A stretch of 64,000 nt of DNA from Duncaniella muricolitica (GCA_025808375.1 CP061009.1:3720001-3784000), one strand, 5' to 3'; shown: positions 9,327 to 18,416, counted from the first letter of the stretch. The notes: generated by a model not told the origin, from the letters alone. A program made the numbers and translations.

Positions 9327-10541
9327 ATGCCCCAAGTATCCGAACGCGGCGAGCTCATGCCCGCCTCCCCCATACGCCGCCTCGTGCCCCTGGCCAACCA
9401 GGCCAAACAACGCGGCACCAAAGTATACCACCTAAACATCGGTCAGCCCGACGTACCCACCCCCCGCGAAGGCCTCGACGCACTCAAGCACATTGACCGC
9501 AACGTGCTCGAATACAGCCCCTCCGACGGTCTGCTCTCACTGCGTCAGAAACTCAAAGGCTACTACAAGCGATTCAACATCGACGTCGACGTCGACGACA
9601 TCATCGTCACCACAGGAGGCTCCGAAGCCGTACTCTTCGCCTTCATGGCATGCCTCGACCCCGGCGACGAAATCATAGTCCCCGAGCCCGCCTATGCCAA
9701 CTACATGGCCTTCGCAATCTCAGCCGGAGCCAAAATCGTCACCGTACCCTCCACCATTGACGAAGGCTTCGCCCTCCCCCCCGTCGAAAAATTTGAAGAG
9801 CTCATCACCCCCCGCACCAAAGGCATACTCATCTGCAACCCCAACAACCCCACAGGCTATCTCTACACAATGAAAGAGATGTTGCAGATACGCGACCTTG
9901 TAAAGAAATATGACCTCTTCCTCTTCTCCGACGAAGTCTACCGCGAGTTCTGCTACACAGGCGCGCCCTACATCTCAGCCTTCCACCTCCCCGGCATCGA
10001 GGAACAGGTAGTGCTTGTCGACTCCGTGTCAAAACGTTACAACGAATGCGGCATACGCATCGGCGCACTCATCACCAAGCACCCCGCCCTGAAGAAAAAC
10101 GTCATGAAATTCTGCCAGGCACGCCTCAGCCCACCCCTGCTGGGCCAGATAGTAGCCGAAGCATCCATCGACACCTCAGCCGAATACATGCTCGCCACCT
10201 ACAACGAGTATGTCGAGCGCAGAAAATTCCTCATCGACCAGCTCAACAAAATACCCGGCTGCTACACCCCCATACCCATGGGCGCATTCTACACTGTAGT
10301 CAAGCTCCCCGTCGACGATGCCGACAAATTCTGCCAGTGGTGTCTGAGCGACTTCGACCTTGACGGCGAGACCATATTCATGGCACCCGCCTCAGGCTTC
10401 TACACCACCCCCGGCATGGGACGCGACGAAGTGCGCATGGCCTATGTCCTCAACAAAGAAGACCTTGCCAAAGCAATGAAAATCCTGGCAGCAGCCCTCA
10501 AAGCCTATCCCGGCTCAACCTATAACCGGCAAGACGCGTGA
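9327..10541 (+). CDS. Class I/II PLP-dependent aminotransferase
   Basis: This 404-residue enzyme belongs to fold-type I aminotransferases. Visible signatures are NPNNPTGYLY (PLP-binding Asn), FSDEVYREF (Asp and Tyr contacting the cofactor), and DSVSKRYNECGIRIG, where the lysine forms the Schiff base. Such Bacteroidetes proteins are close to aspartate or aromatic aminotransferases; the substrate cannot be fixed from sequence. Its stop overlaps the GTG start of the following U32 gene (GTGA), indicating translational coupling. Confidence 0.88.
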   Translation: MPQVSERGELMPASPIRRLVPLANQAKQRGTKVYHLNIGQPDVPTPREGLDALKHIDRNVLEYSPSDGLLSLRQKLKGYYKRFNIDVDVDDIIVTTGGSEAVLFAFMACLDPGDEIIVPEPAYANYMAFAISAGAKIVTVPSTIDEGFALPPVEKFEELITPRTKGILICNPNNPTGYLYTMKEMLQIRDLVKKYDLFLFSDEVYREFCYTGAPYISAFHLPGIEEQVVLVDSVSKRYNECGIRIGALITKHPALKKNVMKFCQARLSPPLLGQIVAEASIDTSAEYMLATYNEYVERRKFLIDQLNKIPGCYTPIPMGAFYTVVKLPVDDADKFCQWCLSDFDLDGETIFMAPASGFYTTPGMGRDEVRMAYVLNKEDLAKAMKILAAALKAYPGSTYNRQDA

Positions 10542-11797
10542 AACGGACAGACTTTGAAATAATGGCCCCCGTAGGGTCATACGAATCGCTCCACGCCGCC
10601 ATCGAAGCCGGAGCCGACGCCGTATACTTCGGAGTCGAAGGCCTCAACATGAGAGCCCGCTCATCAGTCAACTTCACCCTCGACGACCTGCGACGCATCG
10701 CATCCATATGCGACGCCGCAGGCGTCAAGACCTATCTCACCGTCAACACCATCATCTATGACAACGAGATAGACAAATGCCGCGAAGTAATCGACGCCGT
10801 CCGCCAGAGCGGCATCACAGCCATCATAGCCAGCGACATAGCTGCCATCGACTACGCCCGCAGCATAGGAGTCGAAGTCCACATCTCCACCCAGGTCAAC
10901 GTCAGCAACACCGAAGCCGTCAGATTCTACTCCCGGTGGGCCGACGTCATGGTGCTCGCGCGCGAACTCTCGCTCGACCAGGTCGCAGCCATCCACCGGG
11001 CCATCACCGAGCAAGACATACGAGGCCCCAAAGGCGAGCCCATACGCCTCGAAATGTTCTGCCACGGCGCGCTGTGCATGGCCGTCTCGGGCAAATGCTA
11101 CCTCAGCCTCCACGAGATGAACTCCAGTGCCAACCGCGGAGCATGCACCCAGATATGCCGCCGAGGCTACCGCGTCACCGACATCGAGACAGGCGACGAG
11201 CTACAGGTCGACAACAAATACATCATGTCGCCCAAAGACCTCAAGACCATCCACTTCCTCAACAAAATGATTGACGCCGGCGTCAGAGTATTCAAGATCG
11301 AAGGACGCGCCCGAGGCCCCGAATACGTGGCCCTCACCGTACGCGCCTACTCCGAAGCCATTCAGGCCATCTGCGACGGCACCTACTCCGACGAAATGAT
11401 TGACCGCTGGGACACATCGCTCTCACGCGTCTTCAACCGAGGATTCTGGGACGGCTACTACATGGGACAGCGGCTCGGCGAATGGTCATCAAAATATGGC
11501 TCCTCAGCCACAAAAGTCAAACGCTACATAGCCAAAGGCGTACGCTACTTCCCACGTCTCGGCGTAGGCGAGTTTCTCATGGAAGCCGGCGAACTCCACC
11601 CCGACGACGAAATCGTCATCACCGGCACCGACACCGGAGCCATCATCATGAAAGCCGGCGAACTGCGTCTCGACTACGACCCCGTGCCCGTCGTCACCAA
11701 AGGCCAGAGCTTCTCACTGCGCGTCCCCCGCAAAATCCGCCCCTCCGACCGCATGTATCTCTGGCAGGACACCACCCCCTCCGACCCCAAGTCCTGA
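10538..11797 (+). CDS. Peptidase U32 family protein (YegQ/TrhP-like)
   Basis: The 419-residue protein carries the U32 signature EMFCHGALCMAVSGKCYLS followed by NRGACTQICRRGY. Despite the name, characterised relatives such as TrhP are involved in prephenate-dependent 5-hydroxyuridine formation in tRNA, with the conserved cysteines probably binding a cluster. The start is GTG at 10538, overlapping the previous stop; an ATG at 10562 would remove the conserved first strand (FEIMAPVGSYESL), so GTG is preferred. It is the last gene of the operon. The C-terminal part carries RRIRP-type basic residues compatible with RNA binding. Confidence 0.82.
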   Translation: MKRTDFEIMAPVGSYESLHAAIEAGADAVYFGVEGLNMRARSSVNFTLDDLRRIASICDAAGVKTYLTVNTIIYDNEIDKCREVIDAVRQSGITAIIASDIAAIDYARSIGVEVHISTQVNVSNTEAVRFYSRWADVMVLARELSLDQVAAIHRAITEQDIRGPKGEPIRLEMFCHGALCMAVSGKCYLSLHEMNSSANRGACTQICRRGYRVTDIETGDELQVDNKYIMSPKDLKTIHFLNKMIDAGVRVFKIEGRARGPEYVALTVRAYSEAIQAICDGTYSDEMIDRWDTSLSRVFNRGFWDGYYMGQRLGEWSSKYGSSATKVKRYIAKGVRYFPRLGVGEFLMEAGELHPDDEIVITGTDTGAIIMKAGELRLDYDPVPVVTKGQSFSLRVPRKIRPSDRMYLWQDTTPSDPKS

Positions 11798-11876
11798 CAC
11801 AAACATCCGACCTTTAGCATCCTTCTGAAACAAGAATTTTCACAGTGGAAGGATGGGGGAAATGCGGGATTTTTTG

Positions 11877-11884
11877 TATCTTTG
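11877..11884 (+). promoter_or_regulatory. -7 promoter element of parE
   Basis: TATCTTTG matches TAnnTTTG and lies 22 bases before the parE start codon, giving a very short leader. The -33 region is weak. Confidence 0.5.
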
Positions 11885-11906
11885 CAATATACAAGCATTT
11901 TAGCCC

Positions 11907-13868
11907 ATGAGTGACGAGAATTTTACTGACGAGAACCTTTTTGATGCCGCCGGAGCGGTGAACGCCGGACCGGGTGCCGACGATACCGAGGCCGAGGTGG
12001 AGGTGGTGGACTACAGCGAGGATGATATACGCACCCTCGACTGGAAGGAGCATATACGCCGCCGCCCGGGCATGTATATCGGCAAACTTGGAGACGGCTC
12101 CAACTTTGACGACGGTATATATGTGCTTATCAAGGAGGTGCTCGACAATGGCATCGACGAGTTCATGATGGGCTACGGACGCCAGATCACCCTCGACGTG
12201 GAGGGGGGCACGGTGACCGTGCGCGACTATGGCCGCGGCATCCCGCTGGGCAAGGTGGTGGATGTGTCGTCCAAGATGAATACCGGCGCGAAGTATGACT
12301 CGAAATCGTTTAAGAAGTCGGTCGGCCTCAACGGCGTGGGCATCAAGGCTGTCAACGCGCTCTCGACGGAGTTTTTCATCCGCAGCGTGCGCGACGGCCA
12401 GGCCAAGAGTGTGCTCTACAGCCGCGGCGAGATTATCGAGGAGAGCGGACTGGTGGACACCGACGAGCAGTCGGGCACGCTTGTGAGATTTACACCCGAC
12501 GCCGACATTTTCCGCGACTACCAGTTTCAGGACAAGTATATAGTGCCGCTGGTCAAGAATTACACTTATCTCAACACGGGGCTGGCACTTATCTATAACG
12601 GCAAACGATACATCTCGCGCGGCGGTCTGCTCGACCTGTTGCGCGACAACATGAGTGTCGACCCTCTCTACACGCCCATCCATCTCAAGGGCGATGACAT
12701 TGAGGTGACGCTGACGCATGCCAACCAGCGCGGCGAGGAGTATTACTCGTTTGTCAACGGCCAGCACACCACTCAGGGAGGCACGCATCTGACGGCTTTC
12801 AAGGAGGCGGTGTCGCGCACCATCAAGGAGTATTTCAAGCGTGACTTCGATTATTCCGACATACGCAACGGCATGATTGCCGCGGTGTCGATTAAGGTGG
12901 AGGAGCCGGTGTTTGAGTCGCAGACCAAGACCAAGCTGGGCAGCCGCGATGTTGGTCCCGAGGGGCCGACGGTGGCCAAGTTTGTGGGCGATTTCATCAA
13001 GACCGAGCTCGACAATTATCTGCACCGCAACACCGATATAGCCGACATAATACTCAAGAAGGTGCAGGAGAGCGAGCGCGAGCGCAAGGCTATGGCCGGC
13101 GTGACCAAACTGGCGCGCGAGAAGGCCAAGAAGGTCAATCTGCACAACAAGAAACTGCTCGACTGCCGCGTGCATTTCAACGATCCCAAGGGTGACGAGG
13201 AGAAGAAGCGCGCGTCGTCGATATTTATAACGGAGGGTGACTCGGCCGCCGGGTCGATCACCAAGATACGCAACGTGGAGACCCAGGCGGTGTTCTCGCT
13301 GCGAGGCAAGCCTAAAAATTCCTACGGGGTGCCGGCCAAGATACTTTATGAGAACGATGAGTTCAATCTGCTTCAGGCGGCTCTCAACATCGAGGAGGGC
13401 ATCGACGGTCTGCGCTACAACAATGTGATTATCGCGACTGATGCGGATGTCGACGGCATGCATATCAGGCTGCTGCTGCTGACGTTCTTCCTGCAGTTTT
13501 TCCCCGACATGATCAAGAAAGGCCACCTGTATGTGTTGCAGACACCTCTCTTCCGCGTGCGCAACGCCAAGACCGCCAAGCGTGCGGGACGCAAGGGGGG
13601 CAATGAGGAGACTTATTACTGCTACACCGACGAGGAGCGCGTGGCGGCTATCGCCAAGCTGGGCGATAATGCCGAGATTACGCGATTCAAGGGTCTGGGC
13701 GAGATTTCTCCCGATGAGTTCCGCGGATTTATCGGACCAGAGATGAGGGTCGACCGTGTGACGCTGCGCAAGGAGGATGCGGTCGACGAGTCTGCTGGAG
13801 TTTTATATGGGCAAGAACACTATGGAACGACAGGAGTTTATCATCGACAACCTTGTGGTGGAGGATGA
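11907..13868 (+). CDS. parE: DNA topoisomerase IV subunit B, apparent 3' frameshift
   Basis: The protein is the ATPase subunit of topoisomerase IV, which decatenates daughter chromosomes. GHKL ATPase motifs are present (EVLDNGIDEF, DYGRGIP, KSVGLNGVGIKAVNALS), as are the Toprim EGDSAAGS (near residue 441) and DADVDGMHIRLLLLTFF. The DNG rather than DNS variant and the position next to coaD and ctpA fit ParE rather than GyrB. The frame as given ends in LYGQEHYGTTGVYHRQPCGG, unlike any type II topoisomerase. In the +1 frame from about 13792 the sequence reads LLEFYMGKNTMERQEFIIDN, the conserved ParE end, with a stop at 13884. One surplus base near 13785-13792 is therefore likely. Confidence 0.88.
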   Translation: MSDENFTDENLFDAAGAVNAGPGADDTEAEVEVVDYSEDDIRTLDWKEHIRRRPGMYIGKLGDGSNFDDGIYVLIKEVLDNGIDEFMMGYGRQITLDVEGGTVTVRDYGRGIPLGKVVDVSSKMNTGAKYDSKSFKKSVGLNGVGIKAVNALSTEFFIRSVRDGQAKSVLYSRGEIIEESGLVDTDEQSGTLVRFTPDADIFRDYQFQDKYIVPLVKNYTYLNTGLALIYNGKRYISRGGLLDLLRDNMSVDPLYTPIHLKGDDIEVTLTHANQRGEEYYSFVNGQHTTQGGTHLTAFKEAVSRTIKEYFKRDFDYSDIRNGMIAAVSIKVEEPVFESQTKTKLGSRDVGPEGPTVAKFVGDFIKTELDNYLHRNTDIADIILKKVQESERERKAMAGVTKLAREKAKKVNLHNKKLLDCRVHFNDPKGDEEKKRASSIFITEGDSAAGSITKIRNVETQAVFSLRGKPKNSYGVPAKILYENDEFNLLQAALNIEEGIDGLRYNNVIIATDADVDGMHIRLLLLTFFLQFFPDMIKKGHLYVLQTPLFRVRNAKTAKRAGRKGGNEETYYCYTDEERVAAIAKLGDNAEITRFKGLGEISPDEFRGFIGPEMRVDRVTLRKEDAVDESAGVLYGQEHYGTTGVYHRQPCGGG

Positions 13869-13884
13869 TTCGGAGCTCTTATAA
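13790..13884 (+). other. Out-of-frame genuine C-terminus of parE
   Basis: Reading +1 relative to the main frame gives LLEFYMGKNTMERQ, EFIIDNLVVEDD and then SELL before TAA at 13882-13884. This is the expected end of ParE. The junction (GAC GAG T CTG CTG) holds no homopolymer and no stop codon of the prfB type. A sequencing or assembly indel, or a real mutation, is more likely than programmed frameshifting. Confidence 0.75.
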
Positions 13885-13935
13885 CTCTTATAGTTACTCT
13901 TATAGTTAAAGGAGTAACAAGTTAAAGGAGTTAAT
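13876..13935. repeat. Nonamer repeat tract after parE (single arm)
   Basis: CTCTTATAACTCTTATAGTT and its continuation through AGTAACAAGTTAAAGGAG form a run of degenerate 9-base units that starts at the corrected parE stop (TTATAA). It matches the left arm of the hairpin after ctpA at 16031, but here no complementary arm is seen. Confidence 0.65.
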
Positions 13936-13998
13936 CTCAGGCACCGGGCCGCATTTATTCAATTTGACATTCAATCCGACAATCTTTTTTTAACGCTG

Positions 13999-14436
13999 AT
14001 GACATTATTGTTTCCGGGAACTTTTGATCCTTTTACCGTCGGGCATGCTTCGATAGTGGAGCGGGCTCTGCCTCTGTGTGAGCGGATGGTGATTGCTGTC
14101 GGCTATAACGCGTCGAAGAGTTCGGCGGCCGATGGTGCCGCACGGCGTGTGGAAAGCATCGCGGCACTGTATGCCGGCAATCCCAAGGTAAAGGTCATCG
14201 CCTATGACGGTCTGACTGTCGACGCCTGCCGCCGCGAGGGTGCCGACTGGATGCTGCGCGGCGTGAGGTCGGTGGCCGACTATGAATATGAGCGTAATCT
14301 GGCCGACATCAACCGTGCCATCGCCGGCATCGAAACTCTGCTGCTCTACTCTCTTCCCGAACTAAGCTACATATCATCGTCAATGGTCAGAGAACTTGCA
14401 TCACATGGCCATGACATTACAAAATATCTCCCATGA
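13999..14436 (+). CDS. coaD: Pantetheine-phosphate adenylyltransferase
   Basis: At 145 residues this is a small enzyme of the nucleotidyltransferase alpha/beta phosphodiesterase superfamily. It converts 4'-phosphopantetheine and ATP to dephospho-CoA. The T/HxGH motif is seen in FPGTFDPFTVGHASI and the C-terminal ISSSMVREL motif is present. Length and motifs are normal for CoaD. Its TGA stop overlaps the ATG of the following protease gene (ATGA at 14433), implying coupled translation. The order parE-coaD-S41 protease is conserved in Bacteroidales. Confidence 0.95.
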   Translation: MTLLFPGTFDPFTVGHASIVERALPLCERMVIAVGYNASKSSAADGAARRVESIAALYAGNPKVKVIAYDGLTVDACRREGADWMLRGVRSVADYEYERNLADINRAIAGIETLLLYSLPELSYISSSMVRELASHGHDITKYLP

Positions 14437-16028
14437 GAAGAATTTTCATACTTTTAGCCACACTGTTGACTACCGCCATGACGGCGGCATTATGGGCCGA
14501 CGTCAGACTGTCGCCCGACCGCAAGCTGGCTTTTGCCCAGCAGATTATCGCCAACTATTATGTTGACACCATCGACACCACCAAAGTGGTGGAGGATGCT
14601 ATCGTAGCTATGCTCAAGGACCTGGATCCCCACTCGACTTACTCCAACGCCGAGGAGACGCGCGAGCTGACCGAGCCGCTCGACGGAAATTTCTCGGGCA
14701 TAGGCATACGTTTCCAGATGAACAACGACACGCTCTATGTCATCGAGTCGGTGGCAGGAGGTCCGTCGGAGCGCGTAGGCATCCAGCCGGGCGACCGCAT
14801 CATCTCGTGCAACGATACGGTGATAGCCGGTGTCAAGAAGCCCAACTCGGAGATACTTAAAGTGTTGCGCGGTCCCAAGGGGTCGATAGCCAATCTGAAA
14901 GTGCTGCGCAAGCGCACGCCCGAGCCTATAATGTTTGCCGTGAAGCGTGACGAGATACCCATCTACAGCGTCGACGCATCCTATATGGTCAACGACAGCG
15001 TGGGCTTTATCTCGATAGCCCGCTTTGCCGGCACTACTGCCGACGAGGTGAACGATGCCATGAAGAAGCTCGGCAAGAGCGGCATGAAGCATCTAATCAT
15101 CGACCTCTGCGACAACGGCGGCGGCTATCTTAAAGCGTCGACCGACGTGGTGAACAATTTTCTGCGCCGCGGCGACCTGATAGTCTACACCGACTCCCCC
15201 AAGAACGGATCGAGCCGCTTTGAGGCTCCTACGGACGGTAAGTTTCTTGACGGACGCGTGGTGGTGATGGTCAACCAGTATTCAGCCTCGGCGAGCGAGA
15301 TTCTCTCGGGCGCGCTCCAGGACAATGACCGTGGAGTCATCGTTGGCCGCCGCACTTTTGGCAAGGGCCTGGTGCAGAGACCATTCCCCTTCCCCGACGG
15401 ATCAATGATACGTCTGACCGTAGCTCGCTATCACACCCCTTCGGGCCGTTGCATCCAGAAGCCGTATGCCGACGGTGACGATGATGCCTACCGCATGGAT
15501 ATGGTGAACCGCTATAAGTCGGGCGAGCTGAGTTCGGCCGATTCTATCTCGCTGCCCGACTCACTGCGTTACAGCACTCTGCGCCTGGGCCGTGCGGTAT
15601 ATGGCGGAGGCGGCATCATGCCCGATGAGTTCGTGCCGCTCGACACGACTTTCTACACCGACTATTACCGTGACCTTGTGGCCAAGGGTGCCATCAGTGA
15701 TTACACGCTTCAGTATGTCGACGAGAACCGCCAGGCTCTGAAGAAGAAGTATAAGACGGAGAAGGCTTATCTGGAACAGTTTGAGGTTACTCCGGAGATT
15801 ATGCAGGGGCTCATAGACACGGGTGTCAAAAATGGCGTGGAGCTGAATCAGGAGCAGTATGAGACGTCACGCGAATATCTGGCTGCGATTGTGAAAGGTC
15901 TTGTAGGCCGCGACCTGTTTGACCAGTCGACCTATTTCAAGGTTATGAATCCCCATAACAATATTTTCAGCACGGCTGTGGAGATCATCAACGACCCTCA
16001 GCGATATGCGGGTTTCTTACTCTTGTAG
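14433..16028 (+). CDS. S41 family C-terminal processing peptidase
   Basis: The 531-residue protein has an N-terminal signal or membrane anchor (RRIFILLATLLTTAMTAALW), a PDZ domain at about residues 85-170 (LSG...GGPSERVGIQPGDRIIS) and a tail-specific protease domain. The catalytic serine lies in SASASEIL (near 286) and the lysine in RTFGKGLVQRP (near 311). Such periplasmic proteases cleave exported proteins at the C-terminus. A paralogue lies at 27784. The stop codon (CTCTTGTAG) is at once followed by a long hairpin shared with the convergent GIN-domain gene. Confidence 0.9.
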   Translation: MRRIFILLATLLTTAMTAALWADVRLSPDRKLAFAQQIIANYYVDTIDTTKVVEDAIVAMLKDLDPHSTYSNAEETRELTEPLDGNFSGIGIRFQMNNDTLYVIESVAGGPSERVGIQPGDRIISCNDTVIAGVKKPNSEILKVLRGPKGSIANLKVLRKRTPEPIMFAVKRDEIPIYSVDASYMVNDSVGFISIARFAGTTADEVNDAMKKLGKSGMKHLIIDLCDNGGGYLKASTDVVNNFLRRGDLIVYTDSPKNGSSRFEAPTDGKFLDGRVVVMVNQYSASASEILSGALQDNDRGVIVGRRTFGKGLVQRPFPFPDGSMIRLTVARYHTPSGRCIQKPYADGDDDAYRMDMVNRYKSGELSSADSISLPDSLRYSTLRLGRAVYGGGGIMPDEFVPLDTTFYTDYYRDLVAKGAISDYTLQYVDENRQALKKKYKTEKAYLEQFEVTPEIMQGLIDTGVKNGVELNQEQYETSREYLAAIVKGLVGRDLFDQSTYFKVMNPHNNIFSTAVEIINDPQRYAGFLLL

Positions 16029-16134
16029 TTTATTCTTATAGTTAAAAAAGTAACAAGTTAAAGGAGTTTAGACAGGAGATGTTACCAGATGTCTAAACTC
16101 CTTTAACTTGTTACTTGCTTAACCCTAAGAATTA
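16027..16134. repeat. Long intergenic hairpin, GTTTA nonamer family
   Basis: AAGTAACAAGTTAAAGGAGT and its continuation (16048-16074) pairs perfectly over 27 bases with 16090-16116 across a 15-base loop. Complementarity continues outward with mismatches to about 16031 and 16133. The element sits between convergent genes and overlaps the corrected stop codon of the GIN-domain gene (TAA, 16134-16132) and the end of the S41 gene. It could terminate both transcripts. Confidence 0.85.
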
Positions 16135-16867
16135 CTTTTTGATGGTGCCGCCGGGGGGATTTGTCGGCGGTGATGGCGGGACAGGAGAGTTTGCGGACGT
16201 TGATGGAGCCGCCGGAAGAGGCTTTGACTGTGGCAGTGTTGGCGGCTCCGGCTATGGATATGTCGCCGCCCGAGGTGGCGTTGGCAGTGAGGCTGTCGGC
16301 GGTGACGGCGTCGATGTCGATGTCGGAGCCCGAAGAGGCGTCAAATGCTGCTGTCCTGGTGGTGAGAATGTCGATGTCAATGTCTGCTCCCGAGCTTGTG
16401 TTGCACTGCAGCGAGCCACAGGTGAGCCATTCGATGCTGATGTCGGAGCCGGATGAGGCTGTGATTTCGGCGTCCTGTCCGGGGACGTTGACGGGCGCGG
16501 GGACTTCGAGCTCGGCTCCGGAACTTGTGCTCATACGTGCTACGTGGGGAGCATAGAGAGTGACTTTGACGTCTTTGAGGGGATGGCCCCCGCCAATTCC
16601 GAAGAGGCTGAGAAGGCTTTGTTTTGTATCGTTTTCGCCATAGATGTGAAGCACACCCTTGCGGAGTGTCACCTTTACATTGTTTATGTTTTTAGCGGGG
16701 CCTGTGATGAGCACCTTGGCTCGGAGGGTGTCGGGGATGTAGGTCACGTCAACTCCGGCCGAGACGCGTAGCGCACTGACGGTGCCTTTGAGTGAGAGGG
16801 AACGCTCGGCAGCACTGACGGTGACTGCCATGAGGGCGAGGAGCAATGAGGCAAGGATTTTTTTCAT
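16103..16867 (-). CDS. GIN-domain (DUF2807) exported protein, apparent 3' frameshift
   Basis: A signal peptide (MKKILASLLLALMAVTVSA) is followed by the repetitive right-handed beta-helix of the putative auto-transporter adhesin head GIN domain, with repeats of the form ASSGSDIDID. The true start is ATG at 16867; the frame is open further upstream but overlaps the PspC gene. The end as read (SPRRHHQKVILRVKQVTS) does not fit the family. Removing one base from the G6 run at 16153-16158 gives SPGGTIKK and stop at 16132, the expected SSGG-type ending. A one-base homopolymer insertion or sequencing error is likely. It is the last gene of the PadR-PspC-GIN unit. Confidence 0.85.
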   Translation of the reverse strand: MKKILASLLLALMAVTVSAAERSLSLKGTVSALRVSAGVDVTYIPDTLRAKVLITGPAKNINNVKVTLRKGVLHIYGENDTKQSLLSLFGIGGGHPLKDVKVTLYAPHVARMSTSSGAELEVPAPVNVPGQDAEITASSGSDISIEWLTCGSLQCNTSSGADIDIDILTTRTAAFDASSGSDIDIDAVTADSLTANATSGGDISIAGAANTATVKASSGGSINVRKLSCPAITADKSPRRHHQKVILRVKQVTS

Positions 16868-16917
16868 ATGCGGGCTGATGATTTTAGCGGTAATTACAAT
16901 AATGTGTGACAAGGCCG

Positions 16918-18069
16918 TCAGCTTATGACGACGGGGACCATGGATACGGCCGAGACGGTGTAGAGGACAGAGGAGACGTTGCAGGCAAAGGCGTCGAAAA
17001 ATTCCATGGGTCCGTTGCCGAGGCCGAGGAGTATGCATGAGCCGATGATAAACACCGCTTCGAGCACTATTAGGGAGATTATGGCCGTGACCGACATGTT
17101 CGGCGCGCGGAAGAGGGTGGCGATGCCGGCACGGCAGAGGCAGAGAGCCGGAAGGGCTACGGCAAAGAGCACAAGTGCGCATCCCCAACCCTGGAGATAG
17201 GGACTGCCGGAGGATATGCCGAAGGCTGTAAGGAGGGTGTCGTTGGAGGCGAAATAGAAGCAGGTGACGCCGCCGACGATAACTATGCCGACGATGGCTG
17301 TGGCAAAACCGACGAGTCCGCCGACAAGACCGAGGATGACGAGGATTATGCGTCCGATAATGAGGAAGATATTGTTGATGACATTACTGACGCTTCCGCC
17401 CGAAGGGACTGGGGCGGCTGGAGGAGCGATGTTGTCAATGACGGTCTGGCCAACGTTGTCGACAGTGACCGGCTCGCCGCGCATCTCGAGTATCTGACGA
17501 GGGGTGCGCGCGGGCGGAATGACCATCCAGCATATGAGATAGCCGAGCAGGAGAGGCCAGAAGAGACCGAATTTTGTAAGCGAGAGCGTGGCCACCACCA
17601 CTAAGATGCGCAGCACTGTGACATCCCAGCCGAGATATTGTCCGAGGCCGGCTATGACTCCGCCGAACACTTTGTGACGCTCGTCGCGGAAAAACTTTTT
17701 ATGAAATGGGGGCGGCGTGGCACCATCGGCCACGGAAGACGGTTCGGCACCAAAGGGTTCGGGGCGGGATGGACGTGAGGGTTCGGTGGTATCCGACTCA
17801 AAGCCGGCTTCGTCGGTGATCTCGTCGGGGCGGCCCATGATGGAGATGACACGGTTGACGTCGTCAATGACTATCACCGAAGCTCCGCCGGCCAGCCGCT
17901 GGTCGAAGTGCTCGGAGATGCGAAACTCGATGTCGTTGACAATCTCTATGCCCTCGTCGCCGGGGAAGGCGTCACGGAGCTGGGCGAGATAGTTCTGGAG
18001 GAGGGTGTAGGCGTCCTCGTCTATGTGGTATATTTTGCCGTTAATATTTACTTGGAATGTCTTTTTCAT
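16918..18069 (-). CDS. PspC domain membrane protein
   Basis: The 383-residue protein begins MKKTFQVNINGKIYHIDEDA, an N-terminal domain common in Bacteroidetes PspC proteins. A PspC domain follows at about residues 135-200 (KVFGGVIAGLGQYLGWDVTV), and several hydrophobic segments follow toward the C-terminus. PspC-type proteins take part in envelope stress responses. Its ATG overlaps the PadR stop (ATGA at 18069-18066), so PadR and PspC are translationally coupled. The start at 18069 is chosen because upstream codons lie inside the PadR gene. Function is inferred from family and context only. Confidence 0.85.
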   Translation of the reverse strand: MKKTFQVNINGKIYHIDEDAYTLLQNYLAQLRDAFPGDEGIEIVNDIEFRISEHFDQRLAGGASVIVIDDVNRVISIMGRPDEITDEAGFESDTTEPSRPSRPEPFGAEPSSVADGATPPPFHKKFFRDERHKVFGGVIAGLGQYLGWDVTVLRILVVVATLSLTKFGLFWPLLLGYLICWMVIPPARTPRQILEMRGEPVTVDNVGQTVIDNIAPPAAPVPSGGSVSNVINNIFLIIGRIILVILGLVGGLVGFATAIVGIVIVGGVTCFYFASNDTLLTAFGISSGSPYLQGWGCALVLFAVALPALCLCRAGIATLFRAPNMSVTAIISLIVLEAVFIIGSCILLGLGNGPMEFFDAFACNVSSVLYTVSAVSMVPVVIS

Positions 18070-18416
18070 TGCGGCAGGTATTTGTTGTTGTAGTCGAGTT
18101 GAAGGATTGTTACTGCTGAGGCTATCTCGTCCCATGACTGCTGGAGCTGCTCGAGAAACTGATGGCCGACGGGGGTGATGGAGTAATATTTGCGCGGGGG
18201 GCCCTGGGTTGACTCTTCCCAGCGGTAGGACAGGAGTCCGTCGTTTTTGAGGCGCGTGAGCAGGGGATAGAGCGTGCCCTCCATCACTATCAGATGGGCC
18301 TCCTTGAGCCGGGCTATCATCTCGGAGGCGTAGGCGTCGCCCCGCTTGAGGATGAGCAGCACGCAAAACTCAAGCATCCCTTTGCGCATCTGTGATTTTA
18401 AGTTGTCGATATTCAT
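18066..18416 (-). CDS. PadR family transcriptional regulator
   Basis: The 116-residue protein is a short PadR-type winged helix repressor: KGMLEFCVLLILKRGDAYAS, then MIARLKEAHLIVMEGTLYPL, then LLSYRWEESTQGPPRKYYSI. The start is ATG at 18416; longer frames run into the promoter. It heads a three-gene unit with PspC and GIN-domain proteins, an arrangement widespread in Bacteroidetes. Two direct copies of CATAGTACT flank its -33 element at 18466-18491, suggesting autoregulation. The inducing ligand is unknown. Confidence 0.9.
   Translation of the reverse strand: MNIDNLKSQMRKGMLEFCVLLILKRGDAYASEMIARLKEAHLIVMEGTLYPLLTRLKNDGLLSYRWEESTQGPPRKYYSITPVGHQFLEQLQQSWDEIASAVTILQLDYNNKYLPQ

Noticed and set aside
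11798..11906. Replication origin near 11.85 kb
   Set aside because: The composition switch is local, no dnaA or DnaA-box cluster is seen, and the skew does not remain consistent across the window.
11814..13526. 570-codon open frame antisense to parE
   Set aside because: It is a GC-rich shadow of parE with His/Leu/Val-rich low-information sequence, no signal for translation start and no recognisable motif.
16868..17188. Extended N-terminus of the GIN-domain frame
   Set aside because: The extension lies inside the PspC gene and the signal peptide begins at ATG 16867, the normal start for this family.
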